DNA from: Streptomyces davaonensis JCM 4913
GTDB taxonomy: Bacteria > Actinomycetota > Actinomycetes > Streptomycetales > Streptomycetaceae
Reading direction: 5' to 3'
Assembly (NCBI RefSeq): GCF_000349325.1
Contig: NC_020504.1
Location: forward strand, 4,250,053 to 4,314,052
DNA: 64,000 bases
Position numbers and translations under genes: made by a program. The notes beneath the pieces were generated by a model, which was not told the origin of the DNA, did no database searches, and worked only from the letters and a program-made list of their open reading frames with translations. Shown here one piece after another: positions 1-7,864 of the stretch. Each line of letters opens with the position of its first letter. Position 1 is the first letter of the stretch.

Positions 1-395
1 GCTCCGCCGCGACACAACACCCGGATATGACCCAGAAGTTCGTCCCAGTCGACGGAACCAATCCGGTGGGCCAGCAGCAGGGCCGCATACCAGCGATTGA
101 CGAAGATCATCTGGCGGCGCTTCTCCTCGGAGAGGCCCGTCAGCGTGCTGGTGGCCGCGGCGAGCGACGGGTCGTCCATGGCCCGGACCTGCTGTTCCGC
201 GATGAGGCGGTGCTGCTGGATCAGGTTCGCGCGGTGGATCTCCTCGGTCATGAGCGCCAGTTGACCCACCAGCGCCGACAGGAGTTCCTCCTGGCGTCGG
301 CGGCGGGCTCCCCCGGCGAGAGCCGTCCGTAGGGTTCCGCGTCCCGCCATCACCGCAGAACCGATACTTCGCGCAGCCGCCTTCAGTGTGACCAT
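1..395 (-). CDS. DUF6082-like protein (partial, runs off the left edge)
   Basis: This frame opens at the ATG at 395 and continues past base 1, so only the N-terminal 131 residues are visible. They show a basic start, then a charged helical stretch rich in Glu, Gln and Arg, then a segment reading FVNRWYAALLLAHRIG followed by LLGHIRVLC. That last pattern resembles the Streptomyces DUF6082 family, whose members end in a similar hydrophobic and Arg-rich block. No catalytic motif is visible and the biochemical role of the family is unknown. The family call is from memory and is moderate; the coding call is stronger, because third-position GC is high throughout and the opposite frame reads as low-complexity. 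Confidence 0.6.
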   Translation of the reverse strand, partial: MVTLKAAARSIGSAVMAGRGTLRTALAGGARRRRQEELLSALVGQLALMTEEIHRANLIQQHRLIAEQQVRAMDDPSLAAATSTLTGLSEEKRRQMIFVNRWYAALLLAHRIGSVDWDELLGHIRVLCRGG

Positions 396-565
396 CGAAC
401 CAAGTCCCCCCTGACTCCGACAGCCGTACGCCGCTCGACGGTGACGCGGACCGGCACACGGCAGGGCGCTCCGCCCTCCCTCAGCTTGCCCGGCAACCGG
501 GAACAGCGCTTGAGGCGGAGAGGGGGCGCACGGATGGACACGCGCAGGATTCCAGGGCGTTCAGC

Positions 566-964
566 TCAGCGCTGCCCCTTGGCCGCGTCATACGCCTCCC
601 GAGCCTCCCGCACCTCCCCCATCCGCACCCGGGTCCACTCCGCCAGCCCACGCACCTGTTCCGCCGCCTCGCGGCCCAGGTCGGTGAGGGAGTAGTCGAC
701 GCGGGGTGGGATGACCGGCTTGGCGTCGCGGTGGACCATGCCGTCGCGTTCCAGGGTCTGGAGGGTCTGGGTGAGCATCTTCTCGCTGACCGGGCGGACC
801 TCGCTGATCGCGCGCCGCAGCTCGCTGAAGCGGTGCGGGTGGTCCAGGAGGTTGATCAGGACGAGTACGCCCCAGCGGCTGGTGACATGCTCCAGCACCA
901 GCCGGTACGGGCACATCGTCTCGCCGTCGGGTCGCCATTCAGCCTCAGCCACACTTACCGCCAT
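566..964 (-). CDS. HxlR-family winged-helix regulator
   Basis: A 132-residue DNA-binding regulator of the HxlR (DUF24) family. The family hallmark CPYRLVLEHV carries a conserved Cys at residue 18, followed by a winged helix with RFSELRRAISEV and the wing region LERDGMVHRD. In this family the Cys often senses quinones, aldehydes or other electrophiles. The gene is divergent from the NAD(P)H-dependent reductase at 1052, the same arrangement as QorR-type pairs, so the likely job is to repress that gene and itself until an electrophile reacts with Cys18. An inverted repeat lies between the two starts. Family call firm; target inferred from position. Confidence 0.9.
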   Translation of the reverse strand: MAVSVAEAEWRPDGETMCPYRLVLEHVTSRWGVLVLINLLDHPHRFSELRRAISEVRPVSEKMLTQTLQTLERDGMVHRDAKPVIPPRVDYSLTDLGREAAEQVRGLAEWTRVRMGEVREAREAYDAAKGQR

Positions 965-968
965 GGCA

Positions 969-991
969 GTACCTTACTTCAAAGTGGGTAC
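969..991. promoter_or_regulatory. Inverted repeat between the HxlR gene and the reductase, likely HxlR operator
   Basis: GTACC at 969-973 is repeated inverted as GGTAC at 987-991, with 13 bases between. The site starts 5 bp upstream of the regulator's ATG and lies about 60 bp upstream of the reductase start, where a dimeric winged-helix repressor could block both. The assignment rests on position and symmetry only. Confidence 0.5.
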
Positions 992-1051
992 TTTCCAATA
1001 GTTAGCGCTCCTCCTAGGGTCGATGACAGATCACCCACGAGGAGTTTCCTG

Positions 1052-1906
1052 ATGAGCATTGTCGTCACCGGAGCCACCGGACACCTGGGCCGCCACGTCG
1101 TGGAGCAGCTGCTCCAGAAGGTCCCGGCCGACCAGGTCACCGCCGTCGTCCGCACCCCGGAGAAGGCGGCCGACCTCGCCGAGCGGGGCGTGAACATCGC
1201 GGTCGCCGACTACAACGCGCCCGAGACCTTCGACACCCTCTTCGCCGCCGGCGACAAGGTGCTGCTGATCTCCGGCAACGAGTTCGACAAGGGCCGGGTC
1301 GCCCAGCACAAGGTGGTCATCGAGGCCGCGAAGGCCGCCGATGTGGCCCTGCTCGCCTACACCAGCACCCCGGGCAGCCTGAAGGCCGCGCTCGCCGACG
1401 ACCACCGCGGCACCGAGGAGGCGCTCACCGGCTCCGGCGTGCCCTACGTCCTGCTCCGCAACGGCTGGTACCACGAGAACTACACCGAGAACCTCGCCCC
1501 GGTGCTGGAGCACAACGCCGTCGTGGCCGCCGCCGGTGAGGGCCGCGTCTCCTCCGCCTCGCGCGCCGACTACGCCGCGGCCGCCGTCGCCGTACTGACC
1601 GGCGAGGGGCACGAGAACAAGACGTACGAGCTGGGCGGCGACGAGGCGTGGAGCCTCGCGGAGTACGCGGCCGAGCTGAGCCGGCAGACCGGGAAGGAGA
1701 TCGCGTACAACTCCGTGTCCGGTGAGGCCCTGAAGGGGATTCTCGGCGGCACCGGGATGCCCGAGCACTTCGTCGACGTCTTCGTCGGTGTCGACGCCTC
1801 CATCGCCCAGGGCGAGCTGGTCGTCTCCTCCGGTGATCTGTCGCGGCTCGCGGGCCGTCCGACCACGCCGTTCGCCGAGGCCATCGCCGCCGCGATCAAG
1901 GGCTGA
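1052..1906 (+). CDS. NAD(P)H-dependent quinone reductase, QOR2/NmrA-like SDR
   Basis: A 284-residue atypical short-chain dehydrogenase. The dinucleotide-binding loop GATGHLG is at residues 7-13, followed by the strand-turn region AVVRTPEKAADLAERGV and later LRNGWYHENYTENL, typical of the QOR2 (YtfG-like) and NmrA-like group that reduces quinones with NADPH. The start was taken at ATG 1052 because GAGGAG precedes it and the Rossmann fold begins at once; longer upstream readings run through the HxlR gene. Divergent transcription from an HxlR regulator fits a quinone or electrophile detoxification unit. Substrate not established from sequence. Confidence 0.88.
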   Translation: MSIVVTGATGHLGRHVVEQLLQKVPADQVTAVVRTPEKAADLAERGVNIAVADYNAPETFDTLFAAGDKVLLISGNEFDKGRVAQHKVVIEAAKAADVALLAYTSTPGSLKAALADDHRGTEEALTGSGVPYVLLRNGWYHENYTENLAPVLEHNAVVAAAGEGRVSSASRADYAAAAVAVLTGEGHENKTYELGGDEAWSLAEYAAELSRQTGKEIAYNSVSGEALKGILGGTGMPEHFVDVFVGVDASIAQGELVVSSGDLSRLAGRPTTPFAEAIAAAIKG

Positions 1907-2010
1907 CCAGCGCACTCCCGGCTGTCATGACCGTATGGCGATACGGGCATGACAGCCAGGGGTGATCGGCGCTACCTTCTTCCAGGCGAGAACGACCAGA
2001 AGGAGGGCCC

Positions 2011-3024
2011 GTGAGCGGGAAGCCGAGGGGCGAGCGGCACATAGGACTGCTGAACGGCTTCGCGGCTTACGGGATGTGGGGGCTGTTCCCCCTGTTCTTC
2101 CCGCTGCTGAAGCCCGCCGATCCCTTCGAGGTGCTGGCCCACCGCATGGTGTGGTCCCTCGTCGTGGTCGCCCTGGCCCTGCTGGTGATACGGCGCTGGC
2201 GATGGGCCGCCGAACTGCTGCGCCAACCGCGCCGGCTCGCGCTCATCGCGGTCGCCTCGGCGGTCATCGCCGTCAACTGGGGCGTCTACATCTGGGCCGT
2301 GAACAACGACCGGGTCGTCGAGGCCTCGCTCGGCTACTTCATCAATCCGCTGGTCACCATCGCGATGGGCGTGCTGCTGCTCAAGGAGCGGCTGCGGCCC
2401 GTGCAGTGGGCGGCGGTCGGCGTCGGCTTCGCCGCGGTCCTGGTCCTCACCGTCGGCTACGGCCGCCCGCCGTGGATCTCCCTCGTCCTCGCCTTCTCCT
2501 TCGCCACCTACGGACTGGTGAAGAAGAAGGTCGGCCTCGGCGGCCTGGAGTCACTCGCCGCCGAGACCGCCATCCAGTTCCTGCCCGCGCTGGCCTATCT
2601 GCTGTGGCTGTCGGCCGACGGCGGCTCCACCTTCACCACCGAGGGCCCGGGGCATGCGGCGCTTCTCGCCACCACCGGCCTCGTCACCGCACTGCCGCTG
2701 GTCTGCTTCGGAGCGGCGGCCATCCGCGTACCGCTGTCCACGCTGGGCCTGCTTCAGTACATGGCGCCCGTCTTCCAGTTCCTGCTCGGTGTCCTCTACT
2801 TCCGCGAGGCCATGCCCCCCGAGCGCTGGGCCGGATTCGCGCTGGTGTGGCTGGCGCTGACGCTGCTGACCGCCGACGCCTGGCGCTCCGCGCGCCGGGC
2901 CGCCAAGGCACTGCGGGCCGAGACCAGCAGCCCCAGCGTCACCATCGCCACCGGCACCACCAGCGCCGTGCGGAACGCGGACAGTGTGGCGTCGGGGCCG
3001 GATCCGGTGGACGCCAGGCCGTAG
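2011..3024 (+). CDS. rarD: RarD-like EamA-family transporter
   Basis: A 337-residue inner-membrane protein of the drug/metabolite transporter superfamily with about ten hydrophobic segments. Conserved RarD features include the N-terminal GFAAYGMWGLFPLFF and VNWGVYIWAVNN. Start GTG 2011 follows a near-perfect AGGAGG. RarD was named from chloramphenicol sensitivity in other bacteria, but the natural substrate is unknown. The last roughly 75 codons lie over the antisense 3' end of the MFS gene (2796-3024 shared). The tail after the final helix is rich in Ser, Thr and Ala and is probably an accidental extension; the ten-helix core is complete before it. Confidence 0.87.
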   Translation: MSGKPRGERHIGLLNGFAAYGMWGLFPLFFPLLKPADPFEVLAHRMVWSLVVVALALLVIRRWRWAAELLRQPRRLALIAVASAVIAVNWGVYIWAVNNDRVVEASLGYFINPLVTIAMGVLLLKERLRPVQWAAVGVGFAAVLVLTVGYGRPPWISLVLAFSFATYGLVKKKVGLGGLESLAAETAIQFLPALAYLLWLSADGGSTFTTEGPGHAALLATTGLVTALPLVCFGAAAIRVPLSTLGLLQYMAPVFQFLLGVLYFREAMPPERWAGFALVWLALTLLTADAWRSARRAAKALRAETSSPSVTIATGTTSAVRNADSVASGPDPVDARP

Positions 3025-4259
3025 ACGGCGGTCACCGCGGAGATCCCGATCGCCGAGCCGAACTGGGTCGCGGTGGTCAGCAGCCCGCTCGCCAGGCCCT
3101 GCTCCTCCTCGGCGACCCCCTCGGTCGCCGCGATCGTCAGCGGACCGTAGGCCAGCGCGAAGGCGGTGCCCGAGACGAACAGCGTCGGCAGCATGACGAG
3201 ATACGGCCAGTCCATGCCGACCGGCAGGAACAGCGCGTAGGCGAGGACGGCGAGCGCGAAGCCGCCGACGATCACCCGGGTGTTGCCGTACCGGGCGACC
3301 AGCCTCGGCGTGAGGGTCGGGGCGAGCACGGCGTCACAGCCCATGATCACCAGGGCGAGCGCGGTCTGGAGCGAGGACCAGCCACGCAGTTCCTGGAGGT
3401 AGAGCGTCACCACGAACTGGAAGCCGAAGAAGGCGCCGACGAAGAGCAGCGCCCCGAGATCGGCCCGCACGACCGGCCCCACGCGCAGGATGCCCAGCCG
3501 GACCAGCGGATCGGCGGACCGGCGCTCGACGGCCACGAAGGCGACGGCGAGCAGCAGCGCCGCGAGCGCCGCGGCCGCGGTGAGCGGCCAGTCGTCCAGA
3601 CCGTGTTCCAGGCGTACGACGGTGTAGGCGGCCAGCAGCATCGCGCCCGCGGCGAGGATCGCGCCGGGCAGATCGAAGCCGCGGCCACGCTCGCGCGGGG
3701 CGTCCTGCCGGGGCACCAGCCGGACCGCCGCGAGCAGCAGCGCGGCGGTCAGCAGCACCGGGGCGAAGAAGACCCACCGCCAGCCCAGCTCGGTGAGCAG
3801 TCCGCCGGCCACCAGACCGAAGGAGAAACCGCCGGCGGCCGTACCGGCGAAGATCAGCAGGGCCTTGTTGCGCCGCGGGCCCTCCTCGTAGGACGTGGTG
3901 ATCAGGGACAGCGCGGCCGGGGTCATGAAGGCGGACGCGACGCCGGTGACGAAGCGGGCGAGGATCAGCATCCAGCCCTCGGTGGCGAAACCGCCGAGGC
4001 CGGAGAAGCCCAGGAAGACGGTCAGCCAGAGCAGGAACATCCGGCGCCGGCCCAGCAGGTCGGCGGCCCGGCCGCCGAGCAGGGTGAAACCGGCGTAGCC
4101 GAGGACGTAGGCGCTCATGACCCAGGCCGCGGTGCCGGTGGAGAGCCCGAGATCGGCTCGGATCGAGGGGATCGCGACGGCCATCATGGCGACGTCGATG
4201 CCCTCCAGGAAGATCGTTCCGCAGAGGACCAACAGCAGCGCCCAGGCGCGGGTGCCCAT
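2796..4259 (-). CDS. MFS exporter, DHA2 (EmrB/QacA-type) family
   Basis: A 487-residue major facilitator with about 14 hydrophobic segments. The loop 2-3 motif GGRAADLLGRRRMF and the N-terminal FLEGIDVAMMAVAIPSI are typical of DHA2 drug:H+ antiporters. It lies divergent from the HxlR regulator at 4353, with an 8-9-8 inverted repeat between them, so efflux is probably induced when that regulator senses a compound. The C-terminal ~35 residues are hydrophilic and encoded antisense to the last helices of the RarD-like gene. Substrate unknown. Confidence 0.9.
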   Translation of the reverse strand: MGTRAWALLLVLCGTIFLEGIDVAMMAVAIPSIRADLGLSTGTAAWVMSAYVLGYAGFTLLGGRAADLLGRRRMFLLWLTVFLGFSGLGGFATEGWMLILARFVTGVASAFMTPAALSLITTSYEEGPRRNKALLIFAGTAAGGFSFGLVAGGLLTELGWRWVFFAPVLLTAALLLAAVRLVPRQDAPRERGRGFDLPGAILAAGAMLLAAYTVVRLEHGLDDWPLTAAAALAALLLAVAFVAVERRSADPLVRLGILRVGPVVRADLGALLFVGAFFGFQFVVTLYLQELRGWSSLQTALALVIMGCDAVLAPTLTPRLVARYGNTRVIVGGFALAVLAYALFLPVGMDWPYLVMLPTLFVSGTAFALAYGPLTIAATEGVAEEEQGLASGLLTTATQFGSAIGISAVTAVYGLASTGSGPDATLSAFRTALVVPVAMVTLGLLVSARSALAARRAERQASAVSSVSASHTSANPAQRSGGMASRK

Positions 4260-4302
4260 GACAACACTCCCTGTGTGCGTAGGGGGCGGTTACGCAGATG
4301 AG

Positions 4303-4327
4303 GGTCGGTTCCCTCTTGTAACCGACC
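4303..4327. promoter_or_regulatory. 8-9-8 inverted repeat between MFS exporter and HxlR gene
   Basis: GGTCGGTT at 4303-4310 is matched by AACCGACC at 4320-4327 with a 9-base spacer. Both arms are perfect. The site sits in the 93-bp divergent intergenic region, 44 bp from the exporter start and 26 bp from the regulator start, so it is the best operator candidate for the HxlR protein. Confidence 0.6.
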
Positions 4328-4352
4328 TCAGCCTGCGGCAGCATCGACAGAC

Positions 4353-4787
4353 ATGGAAGAAGGCACTTCGAAGTCACCGAGTAACTGCGCGAGCACCGTG
4401 GACTACGGCGACGCCGACCCCTTCCAGTGGGACACCCGGGAAGACTGCCAGGTACGGCAGATCCTGGACAGGGTGGCCGACAAGTGGTCACTGCTGGTCA
4501 TCGCCCTGCTGGAGAACCGGAGGCTGCGCTTCACCGAGCTGCGCCGGGAGATCGACGGGGTCAGCCAGCGCATGCTGACGGTGACGCTGCGGCAGTTGGA
4601 GCGGGACGGCCTGGTCAAGCGGACGGTGCATCCCGTGGTGCCGCCGAAGGTGGAGTACGAGCTGACGGCACTGGGACAGACCCTGCACGCGACGATCCAG
4701 TCGCTGGTCACCTGGACCGAGCGGCACCAGCAGGAGATCGCGCAGGCGCGGGAGGCGTACGACCGGCAGCAGGTCGAGGTGGAGTAG
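4353..4787 (+). CDS. HxlR-family winged-helix regulator
   Basis: A 144-residue HxlR-family protein. The conserved Cys is at residue 32 (DCQVRQIL), followed by KWSLLVIALLENRRLRFTELRREI, the recognition-helix region SQRMLTVTLRQLERDG and the wing LVKRTVHPVVPPKVEYELT. It is divergent from the DHA2 exporter and probably controls it through the intergenic inverted repeat. The N-terminal ~25 residues before the winged helix are acidic and not conserved; a later start is possible but no better ribosome-binding site is seen. Confidence 0.9.
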   Translation: MEEGTSKSPSNCASTVDYGDADPFQWDTREDCQVRQILDRVADKWSLLVIALLENRRLRFTELRREIDGVSQRMLTVTLRQLERDGLVKRTVHPVVPPKVEYELTALGQTLHATIQSLVTWTERHQQEIAQAREAYDRQQVEVE

Positions 4788-4825
4788 GACAGTTTCTGTC
4801 CTCGCAGGGGGCTATAAGTAACCCC

Positions 4826-5308
4826 ATGACACAGACCCCTGACTCCTCGTCAGCCCCCGCCCCGCTGCACTGGAAGCTCGTCATCGACTGCGCGCACCCG
4901 CAGTCGCAGGCCGACTTCTGGGCCGCCGCGCTGCACTACGAGGTCGAGGACAACAACGCGCTCATCGAGCGGCTGCTGGAGCTCGGCGCCCTGCCCCGCG
5001 AGGCCGTGGTCGAGTTCCACGCCCGCCTCGCCTTCCGGGACCTGGTCGCCGTACGGCATCCCGCGGACCCGTACGACCAGGACAGCGGCACCGGGCTCGG
5101 GCGGCGGCTGCTGTTCCAGCGGGTGCCGGAGGCGAAGACGGTCAAGAACCGGCTGCACCTCGACGTGCACGCACCCGAGGGGCAGCGGGAGGCGGAGGTG
5201 AAGCGGCTGAAGAGGCTCGGCGCGCGCGTGCAGCGGGAGGTGAAGGAGCCGTCCGGGCAGTGGGTCGTGATGGAGGACCCGGAGGGGAACGAGTTCTGCG
5301 TGCAGTGA
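4826..5308 (+). CDS. VOC/glyoxalase-superfamily protein
   Basis: A 160-residue protein with the glyoxalase-like fold used by many Streptomyces VOC proteins: WKLVIDCAHPQSQADFW near the N-terminus and WVVMEDPEGNEFCVQ at the C-terminus. Glu and His candidates for a metal or ligand site are present (NRLHLDVHAPEG, DPEGNEF). The start is ATG 4826. The central part NALIERLLELGALPREAVVEFHARLAFRDLV is longer than in a minimal VOC module. Function unknown; members range from dioxygenases to resistance proteins and the sequence does not decide between them. Confidence 0.82.
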   Translation: MTQTPDSSSAPAPLHWKLVIDCAHPQSQADFWAAALHYEVEDNNALIERLLELGALPREAVVEFHARLAFRDLVAVRHPADPYDQDSGTGLGRRLLFQRVPEAKTVKNRLHLDVHAPEGQREAEVKRLKRLGARVQREVKEPSGQWVVMEDPEGNEFCVQ

Positions 5309-5326
5309 GTGCCGGGGCCGTCTTTG

Positions 5327-6520
5327 CTAGGGCTGCTGTCGGCGGACGCGTTCGGTGAGGCGGTTCATCCGGGTGCGGGCCGAGTCCAGGCGCTCGGGCT
5401 CCTCCGCCGCCGGGCCGTCGTCCGCCACGAGGGCGGCCCACAGGGCGATCAGCTCGTGCCCCAGGCGCAGGCCCAGTTCCGGAACGCGTACGGCACGCCA
5501 GGCGGTGGCCGCGCTCAGGACGTTGCCGTAGGCGGCCTCGGGGTCCTGTGCGCGGTAGTGGATCCGGGACAGGTCCAGGGAGATCGCGAAGGCCTGGGCG
5601 GGCTCTCCGGCCAAGTAGGCGATGTACGCGGCCAGTTCGCGGAGCTGTAGCACTTCCGGGTGCTCCGGACCCAGGTTCCGGGCGGCCTCCAGCACGGTCC
5701 GCTCCGCGAGCCGCGCGGCGTCCCGCGTCCGTCCGTCGCGTACGGCCGCGTTGATCCCGGCGACCGGCTCCGCCAGCAGTCCCGCGGGGGACGGCTCGTC
5801 CCCGAGCACGGCTTCGGCCACGGCGTCGAACCCACGGGGCGGGGTCGGCGCCTTGGGAGCCGGGTCCAAGGCCGGATCGAACGCGGGGTCCAGCTGTACG
5901 AGGGGCTTGGGCTTCGGGGCGGGCGGTGGCTGCGAGCCCAAGGGGACCGGCTGCGCGTCCATCGGTGCGGGTGGAGGTGCATCCGTGCGTGCCGACGTCG
6001 GTGTGTCCATCACCGGTGGTGGGCCGAACGCGCCGGTGGGCGGAGCGACCGTGCCGGGGGCGATGTCGGGAACGGCCCGCAGCGGGAAGGTGGGGGCCGG
6101 GTCCGCCGGCGGGCGCAGGAGGTGGGTGGGCATGTCCTTGGCGGGCGGCGCCGGGTTCGCCGCCTCAGGGGCTACGGCCTCCGGTGCCGGACCGGGCTCC
6201 TCCGTGAGCGCTACGGCCACGTCGACCTCCCTCGGCTCCCCCGTCAGCGCGCTCGACCCGTCCAGGTTGATCTGGAGCGGTACGGCGTAGCCGATGCGGT
6301 CGTCCTGGATCGTCGCGTACACGGGGTGGCCCGCGGCGAGCGCGATGCGGTGGAGGTGGTTCAGGACGGCCTGCTGGATCTCCTGGCCCGGGGCCGCCGT
6401 GACCGGGACGCCTCCGACCGAGGCCCCGCCGGGATCGGACGCATGGACACGGACCTCGATCGGGGCCGCCGACGGCCCAGCCTGCTGTTCCCGCTTCTTC
6501 GCGCGGCTGAGTCGAGACAT
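5327..6520 (-). CDS. TPR-containing protein with Pro-rich linker
   Basis: A 397-residue protein. Residues 1-100 form a compact basic-start domain (SRLSRAKKREQQ, then EVRVHASD and an AVLNHLHRIALAAG helix). Residues ~110-260 are Pro/Ala-rich and probably disordered. The C-terminal ~130 residues are helical with tetratricopeptide character (ARLAERTVLEAARNLGPEHPEVLQLRELAAYIA compressed into repeats). The start ATG 6520 follows GAGGAA; longer readings enter the divergent gene's leader. It is divergent from the DUF6668-like gene, and the two may act together. No enzyme motif is visible. Confidence 0.75.
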   Translation of the reverse strand: MSRLSRAKKREQQAGPSAAPIEVRVHASDPGGASVGGVPVTAAPGQEIQQAVLNHLHRIALAAGHPVYATIQDDRIGYAVPLQINLDGSSALTGEPREVDVAVALTEEPGPAPEAVAPEAANPAPPAKDMPTHLLRPPADPAPTFPLRAVPDIAPGTVAPPTGAFGPPPVMDTPTSARTDAPPPAPMDAQPVPLGSQPPPAPKPKPLVQLDPAFDPALDPAPKAPTPPRGFDAVAEAVLGDEPSPAGLLAEPVAGINAAVRDGRTRDAARLAERTVLEAARNLGPEHPEVLQLRELAAYIAYLAGEPAQAFAISLDLSRIHYRAQDPEAAYGNVLSAATAWRAVRVPELGLRLGHELIALWAALVADDGPAAEEPERLDSARTRMNRLTERVRRQQP

Positions 6521-6615
6521 CGGTTCCTCACTCGCTGGCAACACCTGTCGTCGAGTCTCTCCGCAGGTCCCCCGCGCACACGTCACCGCGACGTCACAGC
6601 CTCGTTCCAGGTGGC

Positions 6616-7134
6616 GTGAGAACGGCGGGCGGGGGCAAGCGAACTGACGTGCACTCGGGGCCGGAGATCTGGATACGCGGACCGGTGACAGTGACGGATG
6701 ATGACATACCGCCACCTTTCACCCCCCGCCGCTACTCCTGGGTCGGCACCCACGGCGGCGCCGGTGTCACCACCCTGGCCCGCGTCTACGGCGGCCACGA
6801 CTGCGGGCGGGACTGGCCGCGGCCCGGCGATCCACGATCCGTCCTGCTGGTCGGCCGTACGCACGCCGACGGGCTGGACGCCGTACTGCGTGCCGTGGCG
6901 GACTTCCGGCGCGAACCCCCGCCGCTCGGGCTCGACCTCGATGCCGTCGTGCTCGTCGCGGACGCGCCGGGGCGGCTGCCGCGTCCGCTCGCCCAGCGGG
7001 TGAAGGCGATCGAGTCGGTCATCGATGTGTACCGGGTGCCCTGGGTGCAGTCCTGGCGGCTCGGGGCGACCGAGGGGCCGCCGCCCCGGGAGACGGAAGC
7101 GCTGGCCCACCTGACAGGAGTCGGCCGCGGATAG
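6616..7134 (+). CDS. DUF6668-like P-loop protein
   Basis: A protein of up to 172 residues matching the Streptomyces DUF6668 pattern: SWVGTHGGAGVTTLARVYGG, a degenerate P-loop like those in ParA/MinD-type ATPases, and LDLDAVVLVADAPGRLPRPL, a Walker-B-like hydrophobic strand. The GTG at 6616 is taken as start, but inner GTG codons about 70 bases downstream (just before VTDDDIPPP) are equally possible. Its divergent partner is a TPR protein, which suggests a paired function. Activity is unknown; the GGAGVTT loop has no Lys at the usual P-loop position, so hydrolysis is doubtful. Confidence 0.7.
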   Translation: MRTAGGGKRTDVHSGPEIWIRGPVTVTDDDIPPPFTPRRYSWVGTHGGAGVTTLARVYGGHDCGRDWPRPGDPRSVLLVGRTHADGLDAVLRAVADFRREPPPLGLDLDAVVLVADAPGRLPRPLAQRVKAIESVIDVYRVPWVQSWRLGATEGPPPRETEALAHLTGVGRG

Positions 7135-7143
7135 AACGCCCTC

Positions 7144-7171
7144 GACATATTCTTGCGTACGCATATAATGC
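7144..7171 (+). promoter_or_regulatory. Sigma-70-type promoter with palindromic spacer for the flavin reductase
   Basis: TCGACA (7144-7149) and a perfect TATAAT (7166-7171) are 16 bp apart. The spacer contains the 10-bp palindrome TGCGTACGCA (7156-7165), a plausible repressor site occluding RNA polymerase. A consensus -10 is uncommon in Streptomyces, so a strong but repressible promoter is likely. Confidence 0.6.
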
Positions 7172-7238
7172 AGATGCAGCTTGTTCGCGCACGCCTGCCA
7201 TTCGCGGGCCTGCGACCATCCGCATCCCTGGGGGACCC

Positions 7239-7820
7239 ATGACCCGCCGTTTCCTGTTCGTCCTGGGCAGCAGCCGCTCCGACGGAAACACCGAACTGCT
7301 CGCCCGCCGCGCCGCCGAACAGTTGCCGAAGGACGTCGAGCAGCAGTGGATCGACCTCACCGCACACCCACTGCCGGACTTCGAGGATCTGCGCCACGAC
7401 AGCGACCGGGTCCGGCCGACGGAGGGCAATGTCGCGCTGCTGCTCGACGCCACCCTCGCCGCGACGGACATCGTGATCGCCTCCCCGCTGTACTGGTACA
7501 CGCTGTCCGCCCAGACCAAGCGCTACCTCGACTACTGGGCAGGCTGGCTGCGCACCCCCGGCCTCGATTTCAAGGCGACGTTGGCCGGGCGCACCCTCTG
7601 GGGCGTCACCGCGCTCGCCGAGTACGAGCCGAAGGTCGCCGACCCTCTGATCGGCTCGCTCAACAACTCGGCCGCGTACATGGGGATGCGCTTCGGCGGG
7701 GTACTGCTCGGCAACGGCAGCAAGCCGGGGGACGTGCTCAATGACGGTGAGGCGCTGGCCCGCGCGAAGACGTTCTTCCAAGGGGAGACGCCGCTCGCGC
7801 GGTACGCGCACGAAAGCTAG
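7239..7820 (+). CDS. NADPH-dependent FMN reductase / flavodoxin-fold quinone reductase
   Basis: A 193-residue flavodoxin-like protein. The FMN phosphate loop LGSSRSDGNTELLA begins at residue 9, and the isoalloxazine-side loop ASPLYWYTLSAQTKRYLDYW follows mid-protein, as in NAD(P)H-dependent FMN reductases and WrbA/ArsH relatives. ATG 7239 has a GGGGGA element upstream. A near-consensus promoter with a palindrome lies 70 bp upstream, so the gene is probably induced by a specific signal. Expected role: two-electron reduction of quinones, azo or nitro compounds using flavin. Natural substrate unknown. Confidence 0.87.
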   Translation: MTRRFLFVLGSSRSDGNTELLARRAAEQLPKDVEQQWIDLTAHPLPDFEDLRHDSDRVRPTEGNVALLLDATLAATDIVIASPLYWYTLSAQTKRYLDYWAGWLRTPGLDFKATLAGRTLWGVTALAEYEPKVADPLIGSLNNSAAYMGMRFGGVLLGNGSKPGDVLNDGEALARAKTFFQGETPLARYAHES

Positions 7821-7864
7821 GCGGTGACGTCCTTCGCCGGCTAGGCCGTGATGTCCTTCGTCGT
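7817..7864. repeat. 24-bp imperfect tandem duplication at convergent gene ends
   Basis: Units 7817-7840 and 7841-7864 agree at 20 of 24 positions. The second unit encodes the end of the ABC permease on the minus strand (KDITA and stop); the first is a diverged copy (KDVTA and stop) and also supplies the stop codon of the flavin reductase on the plus strand. Confidence 0.75.

Noticed and set aside
1962..4301. A 779-codon open frame on the plus strand across the RarD-like and MFS genes
   Set aside because: It is antisense to MFS coding sequence, low complexity (Arg/Gly/Gln-rich), and matches no family; high-GC DNA commonly leaves such shadows.
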